Positions 42,362 through 51,868 of a stretch of 64,000 nucleotides of DNA are shown here, piece after piece. Each line of letters begins with the position of its first letter. Positions within the stretch are counted from its first letter, which is position 1. The position numbers were made by a program, and so were the translations under genes. The DNA comes from Bacillus sp. sid0103 (GTDB lineage Bacteria; Bacillota; Bacilli; Bacillales_B; DSM-18226): positions 124,001-188,000 of the forward strand of contig NZ_JAHUWN010000012.1 of NCBI RefSeq assembly GCF_019219025.1. Direction: 5' to 3'. The notes under the pieces were generated by a model. That model ran no database searches and was not told where the DNA came from. It was given only the letters and a program-made list of their open reading frames with translations.

Positions 42362-43654
42362 TTATACCCATCCTCTGAAGCGAGAAGCCTCTGCTACTTT
42401 TCTTATACCAACCATATAAGCCGCTAAACGCATATCCACTTGATGTGTTTTAGCCGTTTGATAGATCGTTTCAAAAGAACCGACCATTACCTTCTTAAGT
42501 TTTTCATCCACTTCTTCTTCGGTCCAATAATAGCCTTGATTATTTTGTACCCATTCAAAATAAGATACGGTTACACCGCCTGCACTAGCAAGGATATCAG
42601 GCACAAGGATGACACCACGCTCAGTGAGAATCTTGGTTGCCTCAAGTGTAGTTGGACCATTTGCGGCTTCCACGACAATCGGCGCTTTAATATTGGCAGC
42701 ATTTTGGGCAGTAATTTGGTTAGAAATGGCTGCTGGGACAAGAATATCACATTCTAATTCTAGTAATTCTTGGTTTGTGATCGTATTTTTAAATAATTGC
42801 GAGAATGTGCCGAAGCTATCCCTTCGATCGAGCAAGTAATTAATATCTAGTCCGTTTGGATCGTAAATACCGCCATACACATCGGATACCGCAACTACCT
42901 TCGCACCGGCATCATGCATAAACTTCGCTAAATAACTTCCGGCATTTCCAAAGCCTTGAATAACAACGCGGGCGCCTGGCAGCACCTTTCCGATTTTCTT
43001 CACTGCTTCTTCAATACAAATGGTTACACCACGAGCAGTTGCTGTTTCACGACCTTGTGAACCACCAAGAACGATTGGCTTACCTGTAATAAAGCCCGGT
43101 GAATCGAACTCACGTAAACGGCTGTACTCATCCATCATCCATGCCATAATTTGTGAATTGGTATAAACATCTGGGGCCGGAATATCTTTTGACGGTCCAA
43201 CAATTTGGCTGATTGCCCGAACATAACCGCGGCTTAAGCTTTCAAGTTCTCTAAAGGACATGTTTCGCGGATCACAGATGATGCCGCCTTTACCGCCGCC
43301 ATATGGGAGATTGGTAATTCCGCATTTTAAGCTCATCCAAATCGACAATGCTTTTACCTCTTCTTCATCCACTTCCGGGTGAAAACGGACACCGCCCTTG
43401 GTTGGACCAACCGCATCATTATGCTGAGAACGATAACCAGTAAATATTTTGACCGTACCATCGTCCATTCTAACGGGAATCCTGACCGTTAATAATCGGA
43501 TCGGTTCCTTTAATAATTCATACATTTCATTTGTATAGCCTAATTTAGATAATGCTTGTTGAATAATTGTTTGCGTAGACTTGAATAAATTTAAAGATTC
43601 TTTTTCCTCTTGTTGTTTTTGTTCCATTTCCGTTACCGTCGATTTAACAGACAT
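42362..43654 (-). CDS. rocG: NAD-specific glutamate dehydrogenase
   Basis: 430 residues from the ATG at 43654; a GTG nine bases upstream is in frame. The catalytic Lys is in LPYGGGKGGI (~104), with KGGVRFHPEV (~80) before it, and QGFGNAGSYLAKF (~230) is the Rossmann nucleotide loop. The C-terminus (AAYMVGIRKVAEASRFRGWV) is nearly that of B. subtilis RocG. It deaminates glutamate to 2-oxoglutarate and ammonia, the exit step of arginine, ornithine and proline breakdown. It follows rocA and rocD on the same strand. A 178-bp palindromic repeat separates it from rocD. Confidence 0.95.
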   Translation of the reverse strand: MSVKSTVTEMEQKQQEEKESLNLFKSTQTIIQQALSKLGYTNEMYELLKEPIRLLTVRIPVRMDDGTVKIFTGYRSQHNDAVGPTKGGVRFHPEVDEEEVKALSIWMSLKCGITNLPYGGGKGGIICDPRNMSFRELESLSRGYVRAISQIVGPSKDIPAPDVYTNSQIMAWMMDEYSRLREFDSPGFITGKPIVLGGSQGRETATARGVTICIEEAVKKIGKVLPGARVVIQGFGNAGSYLAKFMHDAGAKVVAVSDVYGGIYDPNGLDINYLLDRRDSFGTFSQLFKNTITNQELLELECDILVPAAISNQITAQNAANIKAPIVVEAANGPTTLEATKILTERGVILVPDILASAGGVTVSYFEWVQNNQGYYWTEEEVDEKLKKVMVGSFETIYQTAKTHQVDMRLAAYMVGIRKVAEASRFRGWV

Positions 43655-43700
43655 GCCAGACACCCCGTCGTCTAATAGATTAATTGCTTATATTTCAGTC

Positions 43701-43878
43701 TCTGTTAAAAATCCCCTGTTGATTTTCGCTCCAGGCACTTCGCTTTCCACGGGCAGTCTGGGAGCCTCCTCGGCGCTTTGCGCCTGCGGGGTCTCCCAAG
43801 TCCTGCTTTTCCCGCAGGAGTCTCGTGCCCTCCGCTCCAATCAACAAAGTGGCTAAACCCATAATGTCATTTAACAAA
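43701..43878. repeat. Bacillus-type palindromic intergenic repeat element (full copy)
   Basis: Outer arms TGTTAAA (43704 region) and TTTAACA (43870-43876), inner arms TGTTGATT...GGCAC (43717-43738 region) and GTGCCC...AATCAACA (43825-43846 region), with a GC-rich middle containing GCCTCCTCGGCGC and GCGCCTGCGGGG. This is the type of dispersed repeat seen in many Bacillus intergenic regions. It lies between rocD and rocG and can fold as a long hairpin. A truncated copy is at 47557-47586. Confidence 0.78.
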
Positions 43879-43894
43879 GCCTAATTTTACAAAA

Positions 43895-45100
43895 TTAACT
43901 TAATACCGTTTGGATTTTTTCAAAAGCCCAATCAATTTCTTCTTTGGTGATTGTAAGCGGTGGTGCAAAACGAATGACCGTATCATGAGTTTCTTTACAT
44001 AATAAACCTTTGTCTTTTAAAATCTCACAATATGGTCTTGCGGCTTCTGTAAGTTCAACCCCGATAAACAATCCTCTTCCTCTGACCGATTTAATTTTTG
44101 GATTATTGATGGACTGTATTTTTTCAATGAAGTATTTACCTAATTCAAGCGAGCGTTCTGCTAGTTTTTCTTCTTCAATTACCGCCAGTGCAGCAAGTGA
44201 CACGGCACAAGCTAGTGGATTCCCTCCAAATGTTGAACCGTGAGAACCTGGGTTGAATACCCCTAATACATCCGAGTTCGCCACGACACAGGAAATTGGG
44301 AATACTCCGCCACCCAAGGCTTTACCTAAGATTAACATGTCTGGGTTCACATCTTCCCAGTCGCAGGCAAACATTTTACCGGTACGCGCTAAGCCAACTT
44401 GAATTTCGTCAGCAATGAACAAGACTTGGTTATCTTTACATAGATCAGAAGCTGCTTTCAAGAATCCGACTGGAGGGACGATAATTCCGGCTTCACCTTG
44501 AATAGGTTCAATTAAAAATGCAGCTGTGTTTGGTGTGATCGCCGCTTTCAATGCTTCGAGATCACCATAAGGGATTAATTTAATACCAGGAAGCATTGGT
44601 CCGAAGCCGCGCTTATATTCTGGGTCAGATGATAAAGAAACAGCACCCATTGTCCGGCCATGGAAATTCCCTACACAGGCAATAATCTCTGCTTGATTTT
44701 CTGCAATTCCTTTTACATCATAACCCCAGCGGCGAGCAGCCTTAAGAGCTGTTTCAACCGCTTCAGCTCCAGTATTCATTGGGAGAGCCATATTTTTATT
44801 TGTTAACTGACAAATTTTTTCATACCACGGTCCAAGTTGATCATTATGAAAGGCACGTGATGTTAATGTAACTTTATCAGCTTGGTCCTTCAATGCTTGG
44901 ATAATTTTCGGATGACGATGACCTTGGTTCACGGCTGAATAAGCACTAAGCATATCCATATAACGGTTTCCTTCTGGACTTTCAACCCAAACTCCTTCTG
45001 CCTTTGCAATAACGATTGGCAGTGGATGATAGTTATTAGCACCGAATTTATGTGTTTGTTCAATAATTTGATTCGTTTTGTTCGTTTCAGTAATCGTCAT
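43895..45100 (-). CDS. rocD: Ornithine aminotransferase
   Basis: 401 residues from the ATG at 45100 with GAAGGAGG upstream; a longer frame to 45142 has no SD. Class III aminotransferase: [20 protein letters not shown] (~104), [16 protein letters not shown] (~139), [14 protein letters not shown] (~222, Asp), and [10 protein letters not shown] (Lys of the Schiff base, ~252). It moves the delta-amino group of ornithine to 2-oxoglutarate, giving glutamate semialdehyde (P5C) and glutamate. It follows rocA after a 71-nt gap with a strong hairpin and probably shares its transcript. Confidence 0.95.
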   Translation of the reverse strand: MTITETNKTNQIIEQTHKFGANNYHPLPIVIAKAEGVWVESPEGNRYMDMLSAYSAVNQGHRHPKIIQALKDQADKVTLTSRAFHNDQLGPWYEKICQLTNKNMALPMNTGAEAVETALKAARRWGYDVKGIAENQAEIIACVGNFHGRTMGAVSLSSDPEYKRGFGPMLPGIKLIPYGDLEALKAAITPNTAAFLIEPIQGEAGIIVPPVGFLKAASDLCKDNQVLFIADEIQVGLARTGKMFACDWEDVNPDMLILGKALGGGVFPISCVVANSDVLGVFNPGSHGSTFGGNPLACAVSLAALAVIEEEKLAERSLELGKYFIEKIQSINNPKIKSVRGRGLFIGVELTEAARPYCEILKDKGLLCKETHDTVIRFAPPLTITKEEIDWAFEKIQTVLS

Positions 45101-45120
45101 GATAGTTCCTCCTTCATTCC

Positions 45121-45154
45121 CCTCGACAGGTCGAGTAACCACCGCCTGTCGAGG
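45121..45154 (-). other. rocA-rocD intercistronic hairpin
   Basis: CCTCGACAGG (45121-45130) pairs perfectly with CCTGTCGAGG (45145-45154), 14-nt loop, with no T-tract. It sits 17-50 nt before the rocD start on the minus-strand transcript. It may limit mRNA decay or act as a processing site; it does not look like a terminator. Confidence 0.6.
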
Positions 45155-45171
45155 CCTGTAAGATGTGTTTT

Positions 45172-46716
45172 TTATAGTGTTTCAGATGTTGTTTTTGCTT
45201 GCATGTGAAGCAGTAAATATTCAGGACCGCCCGCTTTGGAATCTGTTCCGGACATATTGAAACCGCCAAACGGTTGATATCCAACAATGGCACCGGTACA
45301 GGTACGGTTAAAATATAGATTCCCCACATGGAATTCCTGGCGTGCACGTTCGATATGCTCGCGATTTTTGGTAATCAGTGCACCCGTTAAACCATAGTCG
45401 GTATTATTAGCAATCGTCATCATATGATCAAAATCACGTGCTTTACTAATTCCTAGAACTGGTCCGAAAATTTCTTCCTGCATCAAGCGGGCATTTTCAT
45501 CTAAATCAGCGAAAATAGTTGGCTGAATGAAGTAACCTTTAGAATCATCGCCTTCGCCGCCAGTCATAAGTCGGCCTTCTTGCTTCCCTACTTCAATATA
45601 ATCCATGATTTTTTTGAAGGATTTTCCATCAATAACAGGTCCCATATACGTATTTGCATCTTCAGGATTACCAAGAGTTAGGGTTTTTGTTAGTGCAACA
45701 ACCTTTTCAAGGACGATATCATAGACATCCTGATGAATGACTGCACGGGAACCTGCAGAACATTTTTGTCCTGAAAAGCCAAAAGCGGAATAAACAATAC
45801 TTGCTGCAGCTAAATCTAAATCAGCATTATTATCTACAACTACGGTATCCTTACCGCCCATTTCTGCAATGACTCGTTTGATCCATTTTTGTCCTGGTTG
45901 AACCTTGGCAGCACGTTCATTAATACGGCAGCCAACTTCGCGTGAACCAGTAAAGGATACGAAGCGTGTTTTTGGATGATCAACAAGGTAATCACCAATT
46001 TGCGCACCGCTTCCAGGCACAAAGTTTAAAACGCCTTTTGGAAGTCCTGCTTCTTCCATCAACTCAACAAATTTTGCCGCCACCACTGGGGTAGTGTTTG
46101 CTGGCTTAAGCAGAACTGTATTCCCAGAAACGATTGCTGCAATCGTTGTTCCAGCCATAATCGCTAATGGGAAGTTAAATGGGGAAATAATAATCCCTAC
46201 ACCTAGTGGAATATAGTGATACTGATTAAATTCTCCTGTCCGGCTATTAACTGGTGAGCCTTCTTTCAATTGAAGCATTTGGCGTCCGTAGTACTCGATA
46301 AAGTCGATTGCTTCTGCTGTATCTGCATCCGCTTCTTTCCATGGTTTTCCGGCCTCTTTCACAAGATACGCTGAAAACTCATGTTTTCTACGGCGTAAGA
46401 TCGCAGCTGCTTTGAATAAAATGTTGGCGCGATGTTCAGGTTTCCACTTTTTCCAAGTTTCAAATGTGGTTAATGCGGCATGCATAGCCTGTTCTGCTAG
46501 ATCTTGGTCGGCCATTGAAACCCGGCCAATGACTTCTTCCTTATTGGCTGGATTGATCGAAGTTACTTTTTCCTCTGTCATAATCGCTTCTCCCCCGATT
46601 ATGACTGGATAATCTTTGCCAAGTTGCGATTGCACATATGCGAGTGCATCTTGAAAAGCTTGTATATTTTTTTCATCTTCAAAATTTGTAAATGGTTCAT
46701 GTGTATACGGTTTCAA
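45172..46716 (-). CDS. rocA: 1-pyrroline-5-carboxylate dehydrogenase
   Basis: 514 residues. Aldehyde dehydrogenase fold: [27 protein letters not shown] (~176-202), [11 protein letters not shown] (NAD loop), the catalytic Glu in [14 protein letters not shown] (~285) and the catalytic Cys in [12 protein letters not shown] (~320). The C-terminus [16 protein letters not shown] is the family's. It oxidises glutamate semialdehyde to glutamate with NAD. Its upstream region has a sigma-54 promoter and two palindromic sites, as known for the roc genes of B. subtilis (SigL and RocR). Confidence 0.95.
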   Translation of the reverse strand: MKPYTHEPFTNFEDEKNIQAFQDALAYVQSQLGKDYPVIIGGEAIMTEEKVTSINPANKEEVIGRVSMADQDLAEQAMHAALTTFETWKKWKPEHRANILFKAAAILRRRKHEFSAYLVKEAGKPWKEADADTAEAIDFIEYYGRQMLQLKEGSPVNSRTGEFNQYHYIPLGVGIIISPFNFPLAIMAGTTIAAIVSGNTVLLKPANTTPVVAAKFVELMEEAGLPKGVLNFVPGSGAQIGDYLVDHPKTRFVSFTGSREVGCRINERAAKVQPGQKWIKRVIAEMGGKDTVVVDNNADLDLAAASIVYSAFGFSGQKCSAGSRAVIHQDVYDIVLEKVVALTKTLTLGNPEDANTYMGPVIDGKSFKKIMDYIEVGKQEGRLMTGGEGDDSKGYFIQPTIFADLDENARLMQEEIFGPVLGISKARDFDHMMTIANNTDYGLTGALITKNREHIERARQEFHVGNLYFNRTCTGAIVGYQPFGGFNMSGTDSKAGGPEYLLLHMQAKTTSETL

Positions 46717-46755
46717 TTGTTGTTCCCCCTTGTTATTTGCTACATTAAACTTATT

Positions 46756-46772
46756 TGCAAGTTCCGTGCCAA
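46756..46772 (-). promoter_or_regulatory. Sigma-54 (SigL) promoter of rocA
   Basis: On the minus strand TTGGCACGGAACTTGCA, with GG at -24 and GC at -12, matches the consensus TTGGCACNNNNNTTGCA without a mismatch. It lies 40 nt before the rocA start. Confidence 0.9.
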
Positions 46773-46814
46773 CTTGTATTTTTGCATAAATAAAGGATTC
46801 TTTGTTATTTTAGA

Positions 46815-46872
46815 GCAAAATATTTTTGCGCAAAATAAATAATTCGTTGATACACGCAAAATAATTTTGCGT
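46815..46872 (-). promoter_or_regulatory. Two upstream activating palindromes (candidate RocR sites)
   Basis: ACGCAAAATAATTTTGCGT (46854-46872) is a perfect 19-bp palindrome. GCAAAATATTTTTGC (46815-46829) is a nearly perfect relative 39 bases nearer the promoter. Sigma-54 promoters need an enhancer-bound activator. RocR has two such sites upstream of roc operons in B. subtilis, so these are the likely RocR (or RocR-like) binding sites; no rocR gene is visible in the window. Confidence 0.7.
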
Positions 46873-47010
46873 TCAACAGTTTAGAACATAGAATCGATGC
46901 AAAATTTCATATTTTACCAAAAATAGATGCTATTTCATCATAAAAGTACTTTTCGTGGTATAGTGAGATTAATAGAAAGATAATTCTGATATTTAAAAGG
47001 AGAAATTGAT

Positions 47011-47523
47011 ATGATTATTCCCTACAAAGGGGTATCCCCCGCTGTCCATGATTCTGTGTTCGTAGCGCCTGGGGCCTATCTAATCGGTGATGTTAGGATT
47101 GGCAAGGACTCATCTGTCTGGTTTAATGCGGTATTACGCGGGGATGATGGTCCCATTATCATTGGAGAACGCTGCAGTATCCAGGATAATTCTACGATTC
47201 ACTTATTTGAAGGTTTTCCAGTCGTAATTGAAGATGATGTTACCATTGGCCATAATGTTATTTTGCATGGCTGCAAAGTCGGGAAACGTTGTATTATCGG
47301 AATGGGTTCAACGTTGTTGGATAATGTCGAGGTTGGTGAGGATTGTATCATTGGGGCAAATACACTCTTAGCTGGAGGGATTAAAATCCCACCCCGCTCA
47401 CTTGTATTGGGTTCTCCAGGTAAAGTAGTCCGAGATATAACCAAAAAAGACCTAGAATTGCTGCAAATGTCCAGCGAACACTATGTACAAAGGGGGAAAG
47501 AATTTAAAGAGATCCTTAAATAA
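47011..47523 (+). CDS. Gamma-class carbonic anhydrase (YtoA/left-handed beta-helix)
   Basis: 170 residues of hexapeptide-repeat beta-helix. The zinc His are visible in IHLFEGFP (His ~71) and IGHNVILHGCKVG (His ~88 and ~93). Family members include gamma carbonic anhydrase and the YrdA/YtoA group. The three metal His are in place, so activity is plausible. Extended -10 (TGGTATAGT, ends 46964) and AAGGAG precede the ATG. It is transcribed divergently from rocA. Confidence 0.93.
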   Translation: MIIPYKGVSPAVHDSVFVAPGAYLIGDVRIGKDSSVWFNAVLRGDDGPIIIGERCSIQDNSTIHLFEGFPVVIEDDVTIGHNVILHGCKVGKRCIIGMGSTLLDNVEVGEDCIIGANTLLAGGIKIPPRSLVLGSPGKVVRDITKKDLELLQMSSEHYVQRGKEFKEILK

Positions 47524-47556
47524 ATGGCAGTGTTAAAAACATTTGACCGCCCGCGT

Positions 47557-47586
47557 AAGCGAAGTGCCTGGAGCGAAAATCAACAG
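47557..47586. repeat. Truncated copy of the palindromic repeat element
   Basis: Thirty bases, in reverse orientation, are identical to the left end of the element at 43701-43878 (through TTGATTTTCGCTCCAGGCAC and the start of TTCGCTT). The rest of the element is missing or has drifted. Confidence 0.75.
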
Positions 47587-47614
47587 CCAGTTTTAACACA
47601 GCCAAATAAATAAA

Positions 47615-47651
47615 GTGCCTGACACCAACATTTCGTTAGGTGTCAGGCACC
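47615..47651. repeat. Inverted pair of the 13-bp motif forming a hairpin
   Basis: AGTGCCTGACACC (47614-47626) and GGTGTCAGGCACC (47639-47651) form a 12-bp stem with a 12-nt loop. It lies between convergent genes and could act as a terminator, though the T-tracts are poor. Confidence 0.8.
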
Positions 47652-47663
47652 ATAATGCAACTT

Positions 47664-49004
47664 TTATTTACTCATACTGTTACTCTCAATTAAAACGGTT
47701 GTTTTTGCTGGGATGAGGAAACTTAGCACTATAGTCACGAAACTCAAACAAAGAGCATATAAAAACACGTTTTTCATTCCGATTGTGATGTGTGCAGCTT
47801 GATTGATGATCAAGCCCATGACTGTCACCCCAATCGATGTGCCAATGTTTTTTAGAAACATTTGCAGTGAAGTAGACATCCCTTTGATCTGGGGTTCAGC
47901 AAATTCTTGAGATGCGATGGTTCCAACCGCAAACAACAAACCAAAAGAAATACCCTGGATTGTTAAAATTAAAAACAAACCGAAATAGGAAATATCAGTA
48001 ATGAATAAATATAAAGCTAACCCCGATACCGTTGTAATCAAACTGCCGATAATAAATAAGATTTTGTAGCCAAAGCGAAGAATCCACTTGCCTGCTGGGG
48101 TACTACCGAAGATCCAGCCAACGGCAATACTTAGCAGGATCAGTCCACTTTTATAAATACTCATCTGATTTCCTTCTTGGAGGTACAAAGGAATAAAGTT
48201 GGATGTTCCAAAAAAGGACAAACAATAAACCAACATGAATAGGTTCGTCATCAGGATTCCTTTGTTCTTAAACAATGATACTGGCAGGAACGGATGTGGT
48301 TCCTTCCTTTCCACTAAAACAAACACAATGAAGCCAATGATTCCTAAGATAATATACCAAATAGAGTTTTGGATATTAGTAGATAACAATAATAGTGTGA
48401 TCGAAATCCCAAATAAGAAGAAACCTTTATAATCAATATGGGTCTTCTTAAATTCCATTTGTTCTTTATAGGGAAGCAAACAAAGAACGCTGGCAATACC
48501 AATGGGAATATTGATAAAGAAGATCCATCTCCATGACAGTGCTTCCACAAAGAAAGATCCCAATATAGGTCCAACAATGGAAGAGATGGCCCAAATGCTG
48601 CTGAAAACCGCTTGAATTTTCCCACGTCTTTCAATTGTAAACAAGTCTCCTACAATGACCATAGAAAGTGGAATCATCCCGCCAGCCCCCAAACCCTGTA
48701 TGCCCCTAAAAATGATGAGCATGACCATGGAATTCGCAATCCCACAAAGGATGGAACCTAGCGTAAATAACCCAACAGCAAACATTAATAGATTTTTTCG
48801 GCCATACATATCCGATAATTTACCGTAAAGCGGCACAGTCACCGTACTTGCTAACATATAAACAACAAATATCCATGCAAATAGTTCCATTCCTCCCAGT
48901 TGTTTGACAATGGTCGGACTGGCCGTTTGCATAATATTTGCATCAAGCGCTGAAATCAAGGTCGTGATGACTAGTCCCCAAAAAACATACTTATTCTTTT
49001 TCAT
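47664..49004 (-). CDS. MFS drug exporter, DHA2-like
   Basis: 446 residues from the ATG at 49004, which has GGAGGGAG upstream; an earlier ATG (49022) is in frame. About 12-14 helices. SALDANIMQTASPTIVKQLGG (~15-35; motif D1), KLSDMYGRKNLLMFA (motif A, ~60) and RGIQGLGAGGMIPLS (motif B/C region, ~95-110) indicate a proton-driven drug exporter of the DHA2 group. The substrate is unknown. It is 10 nt downstream of a second MFS gene. Confidence 0.9.
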   Translation of the reverse strand: MKKNKYVFWGLVITTLISALDANIMQTASPTIVKQLGGMELFAWIFVVYMLASTVTVPLYGKLSDMYGRKNLLMFAVGLFTLGSILCGIANSMVMLIIFRGIQGLGAGGMIPLSMVIVGDLFTIERRGKIQAVFSSIWAISSIVGPILGSFFVEALSWRWIFFINIPIGIASVLCLLPYKEQMEFKKTHIDYKGFFLFGISITLLLLSTNIQNSIWYIILGIIGFIVFVLVERKEPHPFLPVSLFKNKGILMTNLFMLVYCLSFFGTSNFIPLYLQEGNQMSIYKSGLILLSIAVGWIFGSTPAGKWILRFGYKILFIIGSLITTVSGLALYLFITDISYFGLFLILTIQGISFGLLFAVGTIASQEFAEPQIKGMSTSLQMFLKNIGTSIGVTVMGLIINQAAHITIGMKNVFLYALCLSFVTIVLSFLIPAKTTVLIESNSMSK

Positions 49005-49032
49005 ATCTCCCTCCAGCACCATTTAATAAACA

Positions 49033-50289
49033 TTAATTATAATTCCGTATTCCTTTATTAAACATTACGAGGACCGAAATAAGCAAGATGACTGTACTAA
49101 AGATAACCAATGTAAAGATTTCACCAATTCCTTCTGCTAACCATCCAGTTAGTAAATAACCGACTGGAAGTAAGGCAAAGGAACCCAGCATATCTAAACT
49201 TACGACCCGGCCAAATTTATCTTCTGGGACCAATTCTTGAAGACTAATTTCCCAAATCAAGCCAAACAACATCATCCCTGCGCCTTCTAGGAACATAAAG
49301 GCCATTAATAAGGGAACGGACGAAACGAAGGGCATAAACAGTAAGGCCAGACCACTAACAGCTACACCGATGTAGGCGAGAAGGCCTCGCTTCTTCCATT
49401 CTTTTCTTAACCCAAACACAAGTCCACAGACGATTGCCCCAGCACCTGATGCGGAAAGAACAAGACCAAAAACAACAGGTTCAAAATCATAATAGATATT
49501 AATGAGCCAAGGAATGATGATGCGTATAATCCCACCGGAAAAAATATTGATGAGCGAGAATGTAAGAATGGTAATCCAAAGCCAGGACTCCTGTTTCAGG
49601 ACCTCAATCCCTTCGAAAAAATCTTGTTTGATAGAGTTTTTCTGTCCCAAGCCATCTGTCGACTTTTGAAACGTTAACGATCGAAGACTAAGTAAAAAGA
49701 ACAAGGATATTATGTATGTGATTGCATCAATACCAAAACCCCAAGCAGCTGAAAAAGAGCTGACAATTATTCCGCCGATAATCGGTCCAAAGATTCTTAA
49801 GGCCTGCACGCTTACTTGGGTAATTGAATTTGCCGCATTGCGAATATCCTTCGTAAATACCTTTGCTCGAACGGCTGAATAGGCCGGCTGAAAGAAGCTA
49901 TCCATCGTGCCCATTATAAACATTATGATAAAAAGAAAAACCATGTTGAGTTGCCCCATAAAAGCAATGGCAGCTAATAGCAGCATCAGGAAAAACCGAA
50001 CAAAATCCACCACAAACATAATTTTCACTTTGTTCAATTTATCAACAAAAATGCCTGAAACAGGGAGAAGAATGACAAATGGCAGCATGTAAACGGCCAT
50101 AACCGTTCCCATCATGGCGGTTGATTTTGATACTTCGAGGACAACGATTGGAAGAATCACATTCGTTATCGAACTTCCTAACAAGGAAAAAACTTGGCCC
50201 AAAAGCAACGCCGTAAAATGTTTAGATTTCATAAATAGTTGAAAAAAAGGAACTTCTTGATGCACATGTTTCGTTTGGAACGAACTCAC
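49033..50289 (-). CDS. MFS transporter, MefA/MFS_3-like
   Basis: 418 residues, about 12 helices. FLLGQVFSLLGSS-like start (LLGQVFSLLGSSITNVILPIVVLEVSKSTAMMG, shown in the first 60 residues), GIFVDKLNKVKIMFVVD (motif A) and SFFQPAYSAVRAKVF (~134) are typical of the macrolide-efflux-like family. No regulator is adjacent. It and the next MFS gene form a pair on the minus strand. Confidence 0.88.
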   Translation of the reverse strand: MSSFQTKHVHQEVPFFQLFMKSKHFTALLLGQVFSLLGSSITNVILPIVVLEVSKSTAMMGTVMAVYMLPFVILLPVSGIFVDKLNKVKIMFVVDFVRFFLMLLLAAIAFMGQLNMVFLFIIMFIMGTMDSFFQPAYSAVRAKVFTKDIRNAANSITQVSVQALRIFGPIIGGIIVSSFSAAWGFGIDAITYIISLFFLLSLRSLTFQKSTDGLGQKNSIKQDFFEGIEVLKQESWLWITILTFSLINIFSGGIIRIIIPWLINIYYDFEPVVFGLVLSASGAGAIVCGLVFGLRKEWKKRGLLAYIGVAVSGLALLFMPFVSSVPLLMAFMFLEGAGMMLFGLIWEISLQELVPEDKFGRVVSLDMLGSFALLPVGYLLTGWLAEGIGEIFTLVIFSTVILLISVLVMFNKGIRNYN

Positions 50290-50358
50290 AATCCCCCTCC
50301 TAATCTCTTGAATCTTTATCTATGATGATATTTTATCATTTTTTCCTAAAAATAGAAT

Positions 50359-50381
50359 AAGCCATTCACTAAGAATGGCTT
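50359..50381 (-). terminator. Terminator of the histidine kinase gene
   Basis: AAGCCATTC (50359-50367) pairs with GAATGGCTT (50373-50381). On the minus strand TATTCTATTTTT follows. The hairpin overlaps the kinase stop codon. Confidence 0.75.
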
Positions 50382-51610
50382 ACTTCCATCTTTAATAACG
50401 GCTGGGTAATCGTTGGTAAAATAATCTCAATCGTGGTTCCTTCATTAAGTTGACTATAAATGTTTAGTTCCCCATTATGGCCTTCGATTATTTTGTAGCA
50501 GGTCATTAAGCCGAGGCCGGTCCCCTTTTCTTTTGTTGTATAAAAGGGTTCACCTAGTGTGGAAATCCGTTCTTGTGGAATGCCAACACCTTGGTCGATA
50601 ATCTGAATCGAAATTTTACCTGCTTCTTTTTCCTTTACGACCACATGAATAATTCCACCTTTAGGCATGGCTTCCATTGCGTTCTTTAGTAAATTTAGAA
50701 AAACTTGCTTTAACTGATTATCTTCACAGCTGATCAACTGCAAATCATCGTCAAATTTCACTATAATTTGAATATTATTAAGAAGTGACTGGTTGTTAAT
50801 TAACGTGATAACATCCTTTAAGAGGATCTTAATGTCCTGGGTCGTATATACAGCCGAAGACGGTTTAGCAAGGACAAGGAATTCCCCGACGATTTCATTG
50901 ATCCGGTCAAGTTCTGATAACACAATCTCATAAAATTCCTCTTTCAGGGTGCTCGTCTTTAAGAGTTGAATAAATCCTTTGATGGATGTGAGTGGATTTC
51001 GGATTTCGTGGGCTATACCTGCCGCCATTTGACCTAACAACGCTAATTTTTCAGACTTTTGAAGAAGACGTTCTGTTTCTTCCATTCTTTTAGTAATATC
51101 CTTCCCAATCGACAAGATGGCCTCTTTTCCGCCAAAAACGATATACAAGGAAGAAACCTCAAACAAAAAGGTTGAACCATCCAATCGCTTTGCTTTGTAG
51201 TCGATCGTGCTTACAGGCTGCTTTTCTTTCTTAACTTGTTTAAATCGTTCAAGTAAACGACTTTTATAGTCTGGAACAATAAAATTAAAAATGGACTTCC
51301 CCATTAGATCTTCTCGTTTCGTAGCACCAATCATGGTCATCGCAGCTTTATTTACATATAAGAATTTATGATTCTGCGTGACATAGACGGGAGCAGGCAA
51401 TGAATCTATCAGCTTCTTATAACTGTCTTCACTGGCACGGGCCTTTTTTTCATAGTAGCGTGCCTTATCATATTGCCAGCCCACTACCCAGGCAATAATG
51501 GTAAACAGGAAAAAGTCGATGGTAAAAAAAGGTTGATGATCATAGACCTTTTGGTAACTGGTAAATAAAATAGAAATCAGTACCAGGATAATTCGACCAG
51601 ATTTATTCAT
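50369..51610 (-). CDS. PAS-domain sensor histidine kinase, sporulation-kinase-like
   Basis: 413 residues. Two hydrophobic stretches (~6-20 and ~29-46) suggest membrane anchoring. A PAS domain covers ~64-180 (KKLIDSLPAPVYVTQNHKFLYVNKAA). Then the HisKA phospho-acceptor GIAHEIRNPLTSIKGFIQLL (~200, His) and the HATPase_c domain with N (LNLLKNAMEAMP), G1 (DQGVGIP) and G2 (GTGLGL) boxes. The PAS-HisKA order and IAHEIRNP box match the KinA/KinE-type kinases that feed the phosphorelay. There is no response regulator beside it, which also fits an orphan phosphorelay kinase; the target is not shown. Confidence 0.92.
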   Translation of the reverse strand: MNKSGRIILVLISILFTSYQKVYDHQPFFTIDFFLFTIIAWVVGWQYDKARYYEKKARASEDSYKKLIDSLPAPVYVTQNHKFLYVNKAAMTMIGATKREDLMGKSIFNFIVPDYKSRLLERFKQVKKEKQPVSTIDYKAKRLDGSTFLFEVSSLYIVFGGKEAILSIGKDITKRMEETERLLQKSEKLALLGQMAAGIAHEIRNPLTSIKGFIQLLKTSTLKEEFYEIVLSELDRINEIVGEFLVLAKPSSAVYTTQDIKILLKDVITLINNQSLLNNIQIIVKFDDDLQLISCEDNQLKQVFLNLLKNAMEAMPKGGIIHVVVKEKEAGKISIQIIDQGVGIPQERISTLGEPFYTTKEKGTGLGLMTCYKIIEGHNGELNIYSQLNEGTTIEIILPTITQPLLKMEVSHS

Positions 51611-51830
51611 TATTCAGCCCTCTTAATCAGGTATATTTACTTATGTATTCGACATAATTTTATTTAATCCTTCAATTAATTTAATTATGGAGAGAAACAG
51701 AAAAAAAATCTACCTAATTTCAATAGAAAACATTTATGATAGCACAGATTTTGAGCTTATATGTAGTGTAGCAGACTATTTTATAAAGACACTGTTAAAC
51801 TTGCATGTGGATTTCCGCAGGGACGATAAA

Positions 51831-51863
51831 AAAAGAGTCTATAATATTCATTATAAACTCTTT
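51831..51863 (-). terminator. Terminator of the nas operon
   Basis: AAAGAGTCTATAA (51832-51844) pairs with TTATAAACTCTTT (51851-51863) with one mismatch. On the minus strand a T-run follows (TTTTTTT). It is downstream of nasF. Confidence 0.85.
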
Positions 51864-51868
51864 CAAAC

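Noticed and set aside
46959..47010. A strong sigma-A promoter for the carbonic anhydrase gene
   Set aside because: Only the extended -10 (TGGTATAGT) is convincing; no -35 was found, so no separate feature is given.
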